Assembly: GCA_963930955.1 (NCBI GenBank)
Contig: OZ006967.1
Coordinates: 2,232,001 to 2,296,000 of the forward strand
Direction: 5' to 3'
Source of the DNA: Scatomonas sp963930955
GTDB lineage: Bacteria > Bacillota > Clostridia > Lachnospirales > Lachnospiraceae
DNA length: 64,000 bases
Shown here: positions 23,952 through 32,580 of the stretch, one piece after another
How positions within the stretch are numbered: the stretch's first letter is position 1
How the letters are laid out: the number at the start of each line of letters is the position of its first letter
The notes under the pieces: model-generated
What the model was told of the DNA's origin: nothing
The model's input: only the letters and a program-made list of their open reading frames with translations
Database searches by the model: none
Translations under genes and position numbers: made by a program

Positions 23952-25088
23952 TTATAAGAACTGGCTTACCAGATTGATAACCATACCGCCGGCAATTACC
24001 GAAGCGATCTGTCCGGAAACATTGGCCCCTGCCGCATGCATCAGAATGATATTGCTAGGATCTTCCTGCATAGCCATTTTCTGAATCACCCGGGATGACA
24101 TGGGGAATGCAGAAATTCCTGCGCCGCCTACCATAGGATTGATCTTCTTCTTCAGGAAGAGATTCAGGAACTTGGCCAGCAGCACGCCTCCGATGGTATC
24201 CATGACAAAGGCGAAAAGACCGATGGCCATAATCATCAGTGTTTCCGGGCGGACAAATTTGTCAGCCACCATGCTGAAGGAAATCGTAATTCCCAGCAGC
24301 AGCGTGATCAGGTTTGCCAGGTTGTTCTGCGCCGTATCCGAAAGGGTCTGCAGAACGCCGCACTCACGGATCAGGTTGCCGAACATCAGGAAGCCAACCA
24401 AGGCTACGGACTGAGGCGCCACAAAGCCTACAATGATGGTAACCGCAATGGGGAAGACGATCCGCATCGGTTTGGAAACCGATTTAGGATTGTACTCCAT
24501 ATGGATCCTGCGCTCTTTTTTCGTGGTAACCAGTTTAATGGCAAAGGGCTGCACAATGGGCACCAGCGCCATGTAGGAATAAGCTGCCACGGCAATCGCT
24601 CCCACATACTGAGATCCCAGCATCTGAGATACCAGAATGGAGGTGGGGCCGTCCGCCGCGCCGATGATTCCAATGGAGGCCGCGTCGATCAGGGGGAATC
24701 CGATGGCTGCCGCCAGGGCGATAGCCGCGAAAATTCCGAACTGGGCTCCGGCTCCGAACAAAAACATAATGGGATTGGACAGCAGAGGGCCAAAATCGAT
24801 CATGGCGCCGATACCGATGAACAGCAGGATCGGCATGACCTCTGAAGCCTCGATGCCCACATTGTAAAGCCATTCGATGATTCCAGGTGTTTCTCCCACT
24901 CCCTGCAGCACCTGGTCAATAACGCCGGACAGAGGCAGATTCACCAGGATAGCGCCAAAACCCATGGGCAGCAGCAGAGAAGGCTCGTACTCTTTCTTGA
25001 TAGCCAGCCAGATCAGGGCTATGCCGATCAGATACATAACGCCCTGCTGCCAGGTCACGTTGCGAAACCCGTCAATTAAAAAATCCAT
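23952..25088 (-). CDS. Sodium ion-translocating decarboxylase beta subunit (OadB/GcdB/MmdB family)
   Basis: 378 residues, about ten membrane helices. Conserved pieces: LPMGFGAILVNLPLSG near the N terminus, IGIGAMIDFGPLLSNP, GAADGPTSILVSQML (the conserved Asp segment for sodium transport), GGVLLAKFLNLF and HAAGANVSGQIASVIAGGM at the C terminus. It couples decarboxylation to sodium export in a complex with a carboxyltransferase and a biotin carrier. Neither is encoded nearby, so the substrate (oxaloacetate, methylmalonyl-CoA or glutaconyl-CoA) is unresolved. It forms a two-gene operon with the small subunit. Confidence 0.92.
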   Translation of the reverse strand: MDFLIDGFRNVTWQQGVMYLIGIALIWLAIKKEYEPSLLLPMGFGAILVNLPLSGVIDQVLQGVGETPGIIEWLYNVGIEASEVMPILLFIGIGAMIDFGPLLSNPIMFLFGAGAQFGIFAAIALAAAIGFPLIDAASIGIIGAADGPTSILVSQMLGSQYVGAIAVAAYSYMALVPIVQPFAIKLVTTKKERRIHMEYNPKSVSKPMRIVFPIAVTIIVGFVAPQSVALVGFLMFGNLIRECGVLQTLSDTAQNNLANLITLLLGITISFSMVADKFVRPETLMIMAIGLFAFVMDTIGGVLLAKFLNLFLKKKINPMVGGAGISAFPMSSRVIQKMAMQEDPSNIILMHAAGANVSGQIASVIAGGMVINLVSQFL

Positions 25089-25150
25089 TCACTTTTCCTC
25101 CAGGGTATTTTCTTTTTCTTTCCTTCCGCGAAAGCCGCAGATACCGTTTG

Positions 25151-25180
25151 ATTATAAGTCATAATCCCCGGGCATGTCAA
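25151..25180 (-). promoter_or_regulatory. Promoter of the oadB operon
   Basis: Minus strand TTGACA (25175-25180), 18-base spacer, TATAAT (25151-25156): both hexamers are perfect consensus. The -35 lies 12 nt after the cupin gene stop, with no terminator between, so read-through is possible. Confidence 0.85.
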
Positions 25181-25191
25181 GGCCGGCCTGT

Positions 25192-25518
25192 TTAATCCAG
25201 CAGGATCAGGGCCATAAAGGTCAGGTTTCCGTCCCCGATATTGGCCAGTCCGTGGCTGTGGCCGCTGGGGGTCACTGTCACATCCCCGGGTTTTACCTGT
25301 CTCTTCACTCCGTCGTCCTCATATTCTCCCAGCCCCTGAAGGATGTAATAAGTTTCACATTCCCCCCGGTGCTCATGAACGCCCAGGGAACACCCCGGCT
25401 CCAGAGTTACCTCCGCGTACATTCTGCAGTGGCTGCCCAGCTGTTCCTGCTCCAGAATATCCCGGATCAGCACGTGGCCCTTTCCTCCAGCCATATTTTC
25501 CACTCTTCTTACCTTCAT
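25192..25518 (-). CDS. Cupin-domain protein
   Basis: 108 residues forming a single cupin barrel: GVHEHRGECETYYILQGLG carries the HxH(x)E metal motif, and VTPSGHSHGLANIGDGNL carries the second histidine motif. Such proteins bind a metal and may be isomerases, dioxygenases or sensors; the function cannot be assigned. It lies 21 nt after tcdA and is probably cotranscribed with it. Confidence 0.8.
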   Translation of the reverse strand: MKVRRVENMAGGKGHVLIRDILEQEQLGSHCRMYAEVTLEPGCSLGVHEHRGECETYYILQGLGEYEDDGVKRQVKPGDVTVTPSGHSHGLANIGDGNLTFMALILLD

Positions 25519-25539
25519 GTTTTTCTCCTCTTTTCTTTT

Positions 25540-26256
25540 TTAGTATCCCGCCAGGTCCCGGATTACCTGGCCCGCCATTAAAAGTCCCGCAGCGGAGGGC
25601 ACAAAAGCCGCGCTGCCGGGAATGGGTTTTCTGCTTCCGCTCCCCGTCTCTCCGCCCCGGGGCTTCAGAGGCTCTTCCTCCGAATAAACCACCTTTACTC
25701 CGGTGATTCCCAGCTTTCTCAGCTCCCTGCGCATAACCCGGGCCAGGGGGCAGACGGAAGTTTTTTCAATCTCCGCGATCCGGAAAAGTTCCGGATGCAG
25801 CTTGTTTCCCGCACCCATTGCGCTGATCACCGGGACTTCTGCTTCCCTGGCCTTGCGGATGATCAGCAGCTTGGCGGTAACATTATCCACTGCGTCCACC
25901 ACATACTGATATTCCCGGAAATCAAACTCCTGCTGGTTATCCGGCAGAAAAAAACACCGTCTGGCCTCTACCTGTATCTCCGGATTAATCTCCAGAAGTC
26001 TCTCTTTCATAGCGTCCACCTTATACTGCCCCAGGGTCCGGCAGGTAGCAATGATCTGCCGGTTCAAATTGGATAGAGAAACGGTGTCGTAATCCACCAG
26101 CACCAGGGATCCGACCCCGCTTCTGGCCAGAGCTTCCGCGGCGTGGCCTCCTACGCCTCCGATGCCGAAAACAGCCACCCGGGATTCATAGAGACGTTCC
26201 ATGGCTTCTTTCCCCAAAAGCATTTCCGTTCTGGAAAATTCCTCTCTCCACTCCAT
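25540..26256 (-). CDS. tcdA: tRNA threonylcarbamoyladenosine dehydratase (TcdA/CsdL)
   Basis: E1-like ThiF/HesA fold enzyme, 238 residues, cyclising t6A37 of tRNA in an ATP-dependent step. Nucleotide loop VFGIGGVGGHAAEALARSG (near 29-47), DTVSLSNLNRQ, DAVDNVTAK, a C-terminal VYSEEEPLKPRG and GSAAFVPSAAGLLMA are typical of TcdA. It is the first gene after its own promoter, whose leader carries the second palindromic GTACAAG element. Confidence 0.9.
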   Translation of the reverse strand: MEWREEFSRTEMLLGKEAMERLYESRVAVFGIGGVGGHAAEALARSGVGSLVLVDYDTVSLSNLNRQIIATCRTLGQYKVDAMKERLLEINPEIQVEARRCFFLPDNQQEFDFREYQYVVDAVDNVTAKLLIIRKAREAEVPVISAMGAGNKLHPELFRIAEIEKTSVCPLARVMRRELRKLGITGVKVVYSEEEPLKPRGGETGSGSRKPIPGSAAFVPSAAGLLMAGQVIRDLAGY

Positions 26257-26291
26257 ATCTGGCCGCCTCCCTGTTTCCGTTAATCCTGGCG

Positions 26292-26330
26292 TCCCTGTAC
26301 AAGAGGCAACACGCTCCCCTTGTACAGGGA
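26292..26330. repeat. Palindromic GTACAAG element, copy 2
   Basis: Perfect 12-base arms tccctgtacaag and complement enclose a 15-base centre (aggcaacacgctccc). The core TGTACAAGAGG..CAA..CCCCTTGTACA matches copy 1 at 12802-12851 in the same orientation. It starts about 6 nt downstream of the predicted tcdA transcription start. On the plus strand it is followed by TCTTATTTTTTT, so it could also terminate plus-strand transcripts. Confidence 0.8.
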
Positions 26331-26342
26331 TCTTATTTTTTT

Positions 26343-26371
26343 ATCATACCACAGCCTAAGAAGGAGCGCAA
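26343..26371 (-). promoter_or_regulatory. Promoter of tcdA-cupin
   Basis: Minus strand TTGCGC (26366-26371), 17-base spacer, TATGAT (26343-26348). Confidence 0.65.
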
Positions 26372-26504
26372 CCGACAGCTTTCCTCCGGAACCCGGCAGA
26401 AAATTAACTGCAGCTTTGCATTTGTAACATTTAAAACAGTTTCTTTTTTTTCTAAAATGTATTATGATAATAATTATTATTTATTTGCACAGGCGGAGGT
26501 TTTT

Positions 26505-26750
26505 ATGGATAAAAAGCGCCAGCAAGCACTTCGTATGCTTGGCATTACCATTTCTTATTACAGGCGTGCCAAGGGATACACGCAGGCACAGCTTGCGAAA
26601 GAGATCCATGTCAGCCGGACGCATATCAGCAATATCGAAGCACCGAATGCCAAAACTTCTGTCTCTATTACCCTTCTGATGGATATTGCCGACGCCCTTG
26701 ACATCCCTCTCACCTATTTATTTGATTTTCACGACCAAATTCCAGATTGA
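26505..26750 (+). CDS. Small XRE-family helix-turn-helix regulator
   Basis: 81 residues from the ATG at 26505, preceded by GGAGG with 5-nt spacing (an earlier in-frame ATG at 26457 lies in AT-rich DNA without such a site). Almost the entire protein is a Cro/C1-type HTH (ISYYRRAKGYTQAQLAKEIHVSRTHISNIEAPNAKTSVSI region, about residues 12-50). The upstream 60 bases are markedly AT-rich and contain the palindrome AATAATTATT, a possible autoregulatory site. It lies 24 nt before the PHP gene and may be cotranscribed. Targets unknown. Confidence 0.85.
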   Translation: MDKKRQQALRMLGITISYYRRAKGYTQAQLAKEIHVSRTHISNIEAPNAKTSVSITLLMDIADALDIPLTYLFDFHDQIPD

Positions 26751-26774
26751 TGCAGATATGAATGCGAGGACTGA

Positions 26775-27620
26775 ATGATGAACGACAGAATCGATTTGCA
26801 TGTTCACTCCAACTGTTCCGATGGTACTTTTACTCCGGAAGAGCTGGTTTCTTACGCCCTGGAAAAGAAGCTTCGGGCCTTTGCGCTTACGGACCACGAC
26901 TCCGTAGACGGAATCTCCCGGGCCTCCCTGGCGGCCCGGGGAACTTCTCTCACTGTTATTCCCGGAGTGGAGCTTTCCTCGGATTACAAAGGACAGGATA
27001 TTCACATTCTGGGGCTGGGGGTCCGCATGGAGGATCCTGTTTTTCTTGGTTACCTGGAAGACTTCCGGAAAGCCCGGGATGCCCGGAACCAAAAAATGAT
27101 GCAAAAGCTTCAGGAACATGGCGTCGCCATCTCCCGGCAGCAGATGGAAAAGGAATTTCCGGACTGTGTCTGGACCCGGGCTCATTTTGCCCGCTATCTC
27201 CGGGATCATGGGTATGTCCGGGATATGCGTGATGGTTTTTTACGCTACGTAGGGGATAACGCCCCCTGCTTTGTTCCCAAAGAGCAGATTTCTCCTTTTG
27301 AGGCTGTAAAGCTTCTGCTGGAAAACGGCGCCCACCCGGTGCTGGCCCATCCCCTGCTCTACCGCCTTTCTTCTTCGGAACTGGAGGCTCTGGTAAAGGG
27401 ACTTTGCAGCCAGGGACTTCAGGGATTGGAGGCAATCTACTCTCTGAACCGTTTTTCCGACGAGTCCTCCATGAAACAGCTGGCCAAGCGCCACGGACTC
27501 TGCATCACCGGCGGGTCTGATTTTCACGGTTCCAACAAACCGGACATTGATCTGGGTACAGGGCGGGGCAATCTGAATATTCCATATTCTTTGTGGGTAA
27601 ACTTAAGAGGATGCGGCTGA
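26775..27620 (+). CDS. PHP-domain phosphoesterase (probable nucleoside 3',5'-bisphosphate phosphatase)
   Basis: 281 residues. Metal ligands of the polymerase-histidinol-phosphatase fold are visible: DLHVHSNCSDGTFTPEEL (near 6-23), LTDHDSVDG, PGVELSSDYKGQDIHILG, HPVLAHPLLYRL and a C-terminal TGGSDFHGSN. Length and motifs match the YciV/RnaAM-like group that hydrolyses pAp-type nucleotides or short RNA 5' ends. Start: two adjacent ATGs after GAGG. The last five codons lie inside the stem of its own terminator. Confidence 0.88.
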   Translation: MMNDRIDLHVHSNCSDGTFTPEELVSYALEKKLRAFALTDHDSVDGISRASLAARGTSLTVIPGVELSSDYKGQDIHILGLGVRMEDPVFLGYLEDFRKARDARNQKMMQKLQEHGVAISRQQMEKEFPDCVWTRAHFARYLRDHGYVRDMRDGFLRYVGDNAPCFVPKEQISPFEAVKLLLENGAHPVLAHPLLYRLSSSELEALVKGLCSQGLQGLEAIYSLNRFSDESSMKQLAKRHGLCITGGSDFHGSNKPDIDLGTGRGNLNIPYSLWVNLRGCG

Positions 27621-27639
27621 AAACAGCGCATCCTCTTTT
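27605..27639 (+). terminator. Terminator of the PHP gene, overlapping its 3' end
   Basis: Arms aagaggatgcg / cgcatcctctt with inner CTG/CAG, then TTTTCTTTC. The left arm encodes the final residues and the stop codon sits in the loop side. It also separates this gene from convergent ppk. Confidence 0.85.
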
Positions 27640-27658
27640 CTTTCGGCTGAAAAACAGA

Positions 27659-29833
27659 TTATTCCGAAACCGGCTCCGCCGGAATAAACACCCGCTTGTC
27701 CAGCACCGTCTTTTTCTCCGCCGCTCTGGCCGCAGCCTCCTCGCAGAAATAATCCTGGGCACAAACCTGAGCCTTTCCTCTTCGGTCCGGTTTCACATAA
27801 GTACCGTCCGGCTGAAGAACATGAGCCTTCATGTTATCCTCCAGCTGCACCTTCAGAATGTTCATGACTTCTTTTTTAATATCCGGATCTTCTACCGGGA
27901 ATACAATCTCCACCCGTTTATCCAGATTTCTGGGCATCCAGTCGGCGCTTCCCATATAAACCTCTTCATTTCCGTTGCTGTAGAAATAGAAGATCCGGGC
28001 ATGCTCCAGGAAATTGCCCACAATGGAGCGCACGGTAATATTTTCGCTGACCCCGGGAATGCCTGTGATCAGGCAGCAGATACCCCGGACGATCAGCTCG
28101 ATTTTAACTCCCGCTGCAGAAGCGCTGTAAAGCGCCGCTATGATCTCCTGATCGCAGAGAGAATTAATTTTAGCCACGATCCTGGCTTCCTGCCCGTTTC
28201 TGGCGTGCTCCTCCTCCATACGGATCATATGCAGGAAGCGGTTTCGCATCCAGATAGGCGCCACCACCAGTTTGTTCCAGGTGCTGGGTTCGGAATAGCC
28301 GGAAAGCATATTGAAGACAGCCGTGGCATCCTCGCCGATCTTGGCGTCGCAGGTAAGAATTCCGCAGTCGGTATACTGCTTTGCCGTAGAATCATTATAG
28401 TTTCCTGTACCCAGATGGACATATCGGCGGATTCCCTCTTCTTCTCTACGGACTACCAGGGTGATCTTGCTGTGAACCTTTAATCCCAGCAATCCGTAGA
28501 TCACATGGCAGCCGGCTTTCTCCAGCATCTTTGCCCAGACTATGTTATTTTCCTCATCAAAACGGGCCTTCAGCTCCACCAGAACAGAAACCTGCTTGCC
28601 GTTTTCCGCCGCCTGGGCCAGCGCCGCGATAATGGGCGAATTGCCGCTGACCCGGTACAGGGTCTGCTTAATTGCCAGAACCTGGGGATCCCTGGCCGCC
28701 TGCCGCACAAAATCCACCACCGGATCAAAACTCATGTAGGGATGATGAAGCAGGATATCCTTTTTTCTGATATTGGCAAAAATATCCTCCTCATTCTGCA
28801 GCGCCGGCACCGGAGCAGGAATATACTTGGGAACCTTGTATGCCTCGTAGCCTTCCAGACCATACAGTTTCATAAGGAAGGTCAGATCCAGAGGTCCGGG
28901 AATAAAAAACAGATCCTCGTCCTTAATATTAAACTCCGTCTTCAGAATCTTCAGCAGACGCTTGTCGATCTTATCCTCTACCTCCAGACGGATCACTTCC
29001 CCCCACTGGCGCTTTTTCAGCTGTTTCTGGATCTCAATGAGAAGATCCGCAGCCTCATCTTCGTCAATGGTAAGATCCGCGTTGCGCATGATCCGGTAGG
29101 GATGGGCGCAGACTACGTCGTAGCTTAAAAACAGTTTACCGATATTTCTCTCAATCACTTCCTCCAGAAGGATCAGGGAATGTTCTCCGCCCTCTCCCGC
29201 CGGCAGCTGTACAAACCTGGGAAGCACTGCAGGCACCTGAACGGTGGCGAATTCCAGAGTTTCCTTGGACTTCTTTCCTTCCTTGGATTTTTCTTCGTCT
29301 TTGGATTTTTTCTCCTCCTTCTTGGAGATCAGCGCTCCGATATTCAGAGTTTTATTGCGGATCAAAGGGAAGGGCCGGGAGGAGTCCATGGCCATGGGAG
29401 TCAGCACCGGATACACATTTTCTTCAAAGTATTCATCCACGTAGGCTGCCTGCTCCTTTGTCAGTTCTTCATGGGAACTGACAATGTGAAGATTTATATG
29501 CTTAAGGGCCGGGATCAGGGACCGGTTATAGGTTCTGTACTGCTGTGCCACCAGTTCATGAGTGCTGGCGGAAATCGCTTTCAGCTGCTCTTTGGGGGTC
29601 ATGCCGGCAATATCCGGTTTTGTATACTGCGTGTGCACCAGGTCCTTCAGAGAAGCCACCCGGATCATGTAAAATTCATCCAGATTTGACGCCGTAATGC
29701 TTAAGAACTTCAGGCGCTCAAACAAAGGGATGTTTTTATCCCGGGCTTCGCTTAAAACCCGCTCATCAAAACTGATCCAGGAAAGTTCCCGGTTTCTGTA
29801 ATATTCTGGTTTCATAAATGCGGAATAGTCCAT
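27659..29833 (-). CDS. ppk: Polyphosphate kinase 1
   Basis: Membrane-associated enzyme polymerising ATP gamma-phosphate into polyphosphate. 724 residues, normal for PPK1. N-terminal YRNRELSWISFDERVLSEA (12-30); the catalytic PLD-like histidines are in LKVHSKITLV and HARIFYFYSNG; YVHLGTGNYND and YMGSADWMPRNLDKRVE are also seen. An internal Lys/Glu/Ser-rich stretch (about 176-195, KKEEKKSKDEEKSKEGKKSK) is an unusual charged insertion between the N-terminal and head domains. It lies 13 nt after ppx; together they set polyphosphate levels. Confidence 0.96.
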   Translation of the reverse strand: MDYSAFMKPEYYRNRELSWISFDERVLSEARDKNIPLFERLKFLSITASNLDEFYMIRVASLKDLVHTQYTKPDIAGMTPKEQLKAISASTHELVAQQYRTYNRSLIPALKHINLHIVSSHEELTKEQAAYVDEYFEENVYPVLTPMAMDSSRPFPLIRNKTLNIGALISKKEEKKSKDEEKSKEGKKSKETLEFATVQVPAVLPRFVQLPAGEGGEHSLILLEEVIERNIGKLFLSYDVVCAHPYRIMRNADLTIDEDEAADLLIEIQKQLKKRQWGEVIRLEVEDKIDKRLLKILKTEFNIKDEDLFFIPGPLDLTFLMKLYGLEGYEAYKVPKYIPAPVPALQNEEDIFANIRKKDILLHHPYMSFDPVVDFVRQAARDPQVLAIKQTLYRVSGNSPIIAALAQAAENGKQVSVLVELKARFDEENNIVWAKMLEKAGCHVIYGLLGLKVHSKITLVVRREEEGIRRYVHLGTGNYNDSTAKQYTDCGILTCDAKIGEDATAVFNMLSGYSEPSTWNKLVVAPIWMRNRFLHMIRMEEEHARNGQEARIVAKINSLCDQEIIAALYSASAAGVKIELIVRGICCLITGIPGVSENITVRSIVGNFLEHARIFYFYSNGNEEVYMGSADWMPRNLDKRVEIVFPVEDPDIKKEVMNILKVQLEDNMKAHVLQPDGTYVKPDRRGKAQVCAQDYFCEEAAARAAEKKTVLDKRVFIPAEPVSE

Positions 29834-29846
29834 TCTGCCCCACCTC

Positions 29847-31388
29847 CTATATCTGTCTTCTGATCTTTACCACCGGTTTCACGCTGAACACTTCGTAGAA
29901 AAAGTCCGCCTTGTCCTCCAGCAGTCCCTGTTCCAAAGTAAAATCCCTGTTAACCTCCAGAGAAAGACGCAGTTCCTGCTCCTTCAGGACTGCCCGCACC
30001 GACTGGATCTTCTGCATATGGCTTCGGTCCATGGCATTGGCATAGCGGAGAATGGCCGTCAGCTCCGCTACCAGCAGATACTGCCTCTCATCAATATTGA
30101 TCTCCTGTGCCAGCTCTTCAAAGGAGGGCATCATCTTGGTATTGTACCTGGCGATCAGAGCAATGGTTTCCCTCTCCTCATGGGAGAGCCCGATAATCTC
30201 GTTGCTCATGATAATGCTGTAGGAACATTCAGCCACCGCGTTCATACTGATATATTTCCCCACGTCGTGGAGCATTACGGCGATCCGCAGCAGCAGCCGC
30301 TCCCGCTCTCCCAGTCCGTAAACCTTCTTCATGGCGTCGAAAATGGACATGGAGGTCATTTCCATATTCTGAATATGGGGCCGGTTTACCGCATATCGTT
30401 TTCCGATATTTTTTGCCGCCATGATAATATCGTTTTCAAAGTCGTGCTTTACCTTCAGAAGCTTCTTCTGTTCCGCGTACTCATAAGCCAGTCCCCGGGC
30501 CAGATGGGTGCCCGGCGTCCAGATCATGTCCGCGTCCATCTCTTCGATCAGACGATGATAGATAATGGCCGAAGGTCTCAGCAGAGAAGCGTACTCTACC
30601 GGCACGTCCAGATTTACCGCCAGCTCCATGTTGGAATGGGTTACAATATTCTGGTACCAGGCTTCGAAATCCTTTCTGGAAATGGTGCGGCTGGCCTTAT
30701 CCTCCGTATGGCGGAATACGGTATCTGTGATAAAGTCTCCGATCAGCATAATATTTTCAATTTTCCGGTCTTTCAGGTACATGCGTTTAAAACTGATGAT
30801 CTCATTCTGCAGCAGCTCTTCCGCCAGCTTCTCGTAATTAGCCGTATGATTCTTCAAAGGCTGCAGCCTTTCCCGGATCCGCAGGTTCCCCATACGGATA
30901 TTCTGGGTAGTTACCAGAGCATCCTTATCAAACAGGGAGATCTGGATACTTCCTCCATCCACATCCAATACTGCCGTTCCCTTCTCGATCATTTTATTAA
31001 AACGGCTTTCAATAGAAGCGATGGCCTTATAGCTGAGGAATCTCTGTTCGGAATTGCTCAGGATCTCCACCTGCAGGCCCGTGGCCTGCCGGATCTTTCC
31101 CAGAACAAATAAGGCGTTCTCCGCCTCCCGCAGAGCGCTGGTGGCAATTGCCCTGTAATTTTCTACCTTATATCCGTCCATGATCCGGACAAAATCCTTC
31201 AGCACCGTGCACAGTTCCTCTTCCATGGCCGGTCCCAGTTTTCCATGGGTATAGGTATCCGTACCCAGTTCCAGACGATGGCGGACCGTATCGATGCTCT
31301 TGATGCCGGATTTTTTGGAAATCTCAAAAATTTCCAGCGTCACATCGTAGCTTCCAATATCAATGGTTCCAAATGTTGCTGGCTGCAT
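29847..31388 (-). CDS. ppx: Exopolyphosphatase / Ppx-GppA family phosphatase
   Basis: 513 residues. An ASKHA-fold domain (GTIDIGSYDVTLEIFEI near 7-23; VLDVDGGSIQISLFDKD) is followed by a C-terminal HD-type helical domain with MLHDVGKYISMNAVAEC. Pairs with ppk in a two-gene arrangement. Could act on polyphosphate, pppGpp, or both; the longer HD-containing form often does both. No terminator separates it from pheA upstream (58 nt), so transcription from the folC-pheA unit is likely. Confidence 0.9.
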   Translation of the reverse strand: MQPATFGTIDIGSYDVTLEIFEISKKSGIKSIDTVRHRLELGTDTYTHGKLGPAMEEELCTVLKDFVRIMDGYKVENYRAIATSALREAENALFVLGKIRQATGLQVEILSNSEQRFLSYKAIASIESRFNKMIEKGTAVLDVDGGSIQISLFDKDALVTTQNIRMGNLRIRERLQPLKNHTANYEKLAEELLQNEIISFKRMYLKDRKIENIMLIGDFITDTVFRHTEDKASRTISRKDFEAWYQNIVTHSNMELAVNLDVPVEYASLLRPSAIIYHRLIEEMDADMIWTPGTHLARGLAYEYAEQKKLLKVKHDFENDIIMAAKNIGKRYAVNRPHIQNMEMTSMSIFDAMKKVYGLGERERLLLRIAVMLHDVGKYISMNAVAECSYSIIMSNEIIGLSHEERETIALIARYNTKMMPSFEELAQEINIDERQYLLVAELTAILRYANAMDRSHMQKIQSVRAVLKEQELRLSLEVNRDFTLEQGLLEDKADFFYEVFSVKPVVKIRRQI

Positions 31389-31446
31389 AGCTGCCTCCTT
31401 CCTGATCCCTCTTTTATTTTCTTTTTGCCTCCTCTTACGATCCGGC

Positions 31447-32580
31447 TCAGTAATTTCCCAGCAGGCGCAGGTTCACCGCCTCCGCGGCGATTCCCCGCAG
31501 TGCGTTCCGCACCGCCGGCTCCTGCAAATTTCCCGAGAAATCTATAAAGAAACGATATTCCCAGGGCCGGTCCGGGATCGGCCGGGATTCGATCTTTGTC
31601 ATATTCAGATGGTTATAGTCGAAATGAGCCAGAATATAGTATAAGCTTCCGCAGGCATGGGGCAATTCTACGCAGATGCTGATCTTCCGGGCCGATTCCA
31701 CAAAGCATTTCTGCCGGGAAAGAATCACAAAGCGGGTAGAATTACAGTCCGTAGACAGGCCCTCATCCTCCAGGACCTGCAGTCCGAAATGTTCCGCCGC
31801 GTAGCGGCTGGCAATGGCCGCCTGGCTTTTGTCTTTCTCCCGGGCCACCTTTTCCGCAGCCATAGCGGTATTTAAAAGTTTTATCTGTTCCCAGCCGGGA
31901 TGGCCGCCAAGGAAGCGGCGGCACTGGGCCAGAGCCTGGGGATGGGAATACACTTTCCGGATGTCTGACAGTTCTGCTCCCGGTACTCCCATCAGTGTAT
32001 GCCGGATCTCCAGAATTTCCTCTCCAACAATATAATTGGGATATTCCGTCATCAGATCGTAAATATCCGAAACGCTTCCGGCGGTGGTATTTTCAATGGG
32101 CAGCACCGCGTAATCCGCCTGGCCGCCGGCCACTTGTTCCATGGCCTCTTTCCAGGTTTCCACGTGGGTGCTGCGGATTCCGTCGCCGAAAAAACTTTTC
32201 ATAGCCGCAAAGCTGTATGCTCCCTCTACCCCCTGAAACACCACCTTGGCGCCATCCGTGGAAAGTTTCTGTATCCTTGTGTACTCTTCCAATCCGTCTG
32301 AAACGTTCCGCTCTTCCATCATCTGATACTGGCGCATTCTGCTGACTGACATAATATGGCGGAACAGTTCCTCCGCTCCTTTCGCGTTAAAGGAACCGGA
32401 AGCAGCCTCCCGAAGAGTCTTCAGCTTCTCTTCCTCTCTCTGCCGGTCGTATACTTTCCCTCCTGTGGCGATCTTGTACTCCGCCACCTGTTCAGAAAGA
32501 TTCATCCGCTCCTCAAAAAGGCGGAGAATCTCCCGGTCTGTCCGGTCAATTTCCTGCCGGATCCCTGCCAAATCCTTCAT
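31447..32580 (-). CDS. pheA: Bifunctional chorismate mutase / prephenate dehydratase
   Basis: Phenylalanine branch enzyme of 377 residues: AroQ-type chorismate mutase (about 1-90; LAGIRQEIDRTDREILRLFEERM), prephenate dehydratase (about 107-285; FQGVEGAYSFAAMKSFFG, LPIENTTAGSVSDIYDL, STRFVILSR) and an ACT regulatory domain (KIESRPIPDRPWEYRFFIDF). Its start overlaps the folC stop in ATGA. Confidence 0.95.
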   Translation of the reverse strand: MKDLAGIRQEIDRTDREILRLFEERMNLSEQVAEYKIATGGKVYDRQREEEKLKTLREAASGSFNAKGAEELFRHIMSVSRMRQYQMMEERNVSDGLEEYTRIQKLSTDGAKVVFQGVEGAYSFAAMKSFFGDGIRSTHVETWKEAMEQVAGGQADYAVLPIENTTAGSVSDIYDLMTEYPNYIVGEEILEIRHTLMGVPGAELSDIRKVYSHPQALAQCRRFLGGHPGWEQIKLLNTAMAAEKVAREKDKSQAAIASRYAAEHFGLQVLEDEGLSTDCNSTRFVILSRQKCFVESARKISICVELPHACGSLYYILAHFDYNHLNMTKIESRPIPDRPWEYRFFIDFSGNLQEPAVRNALRGIAAEAVNLRLLGNY

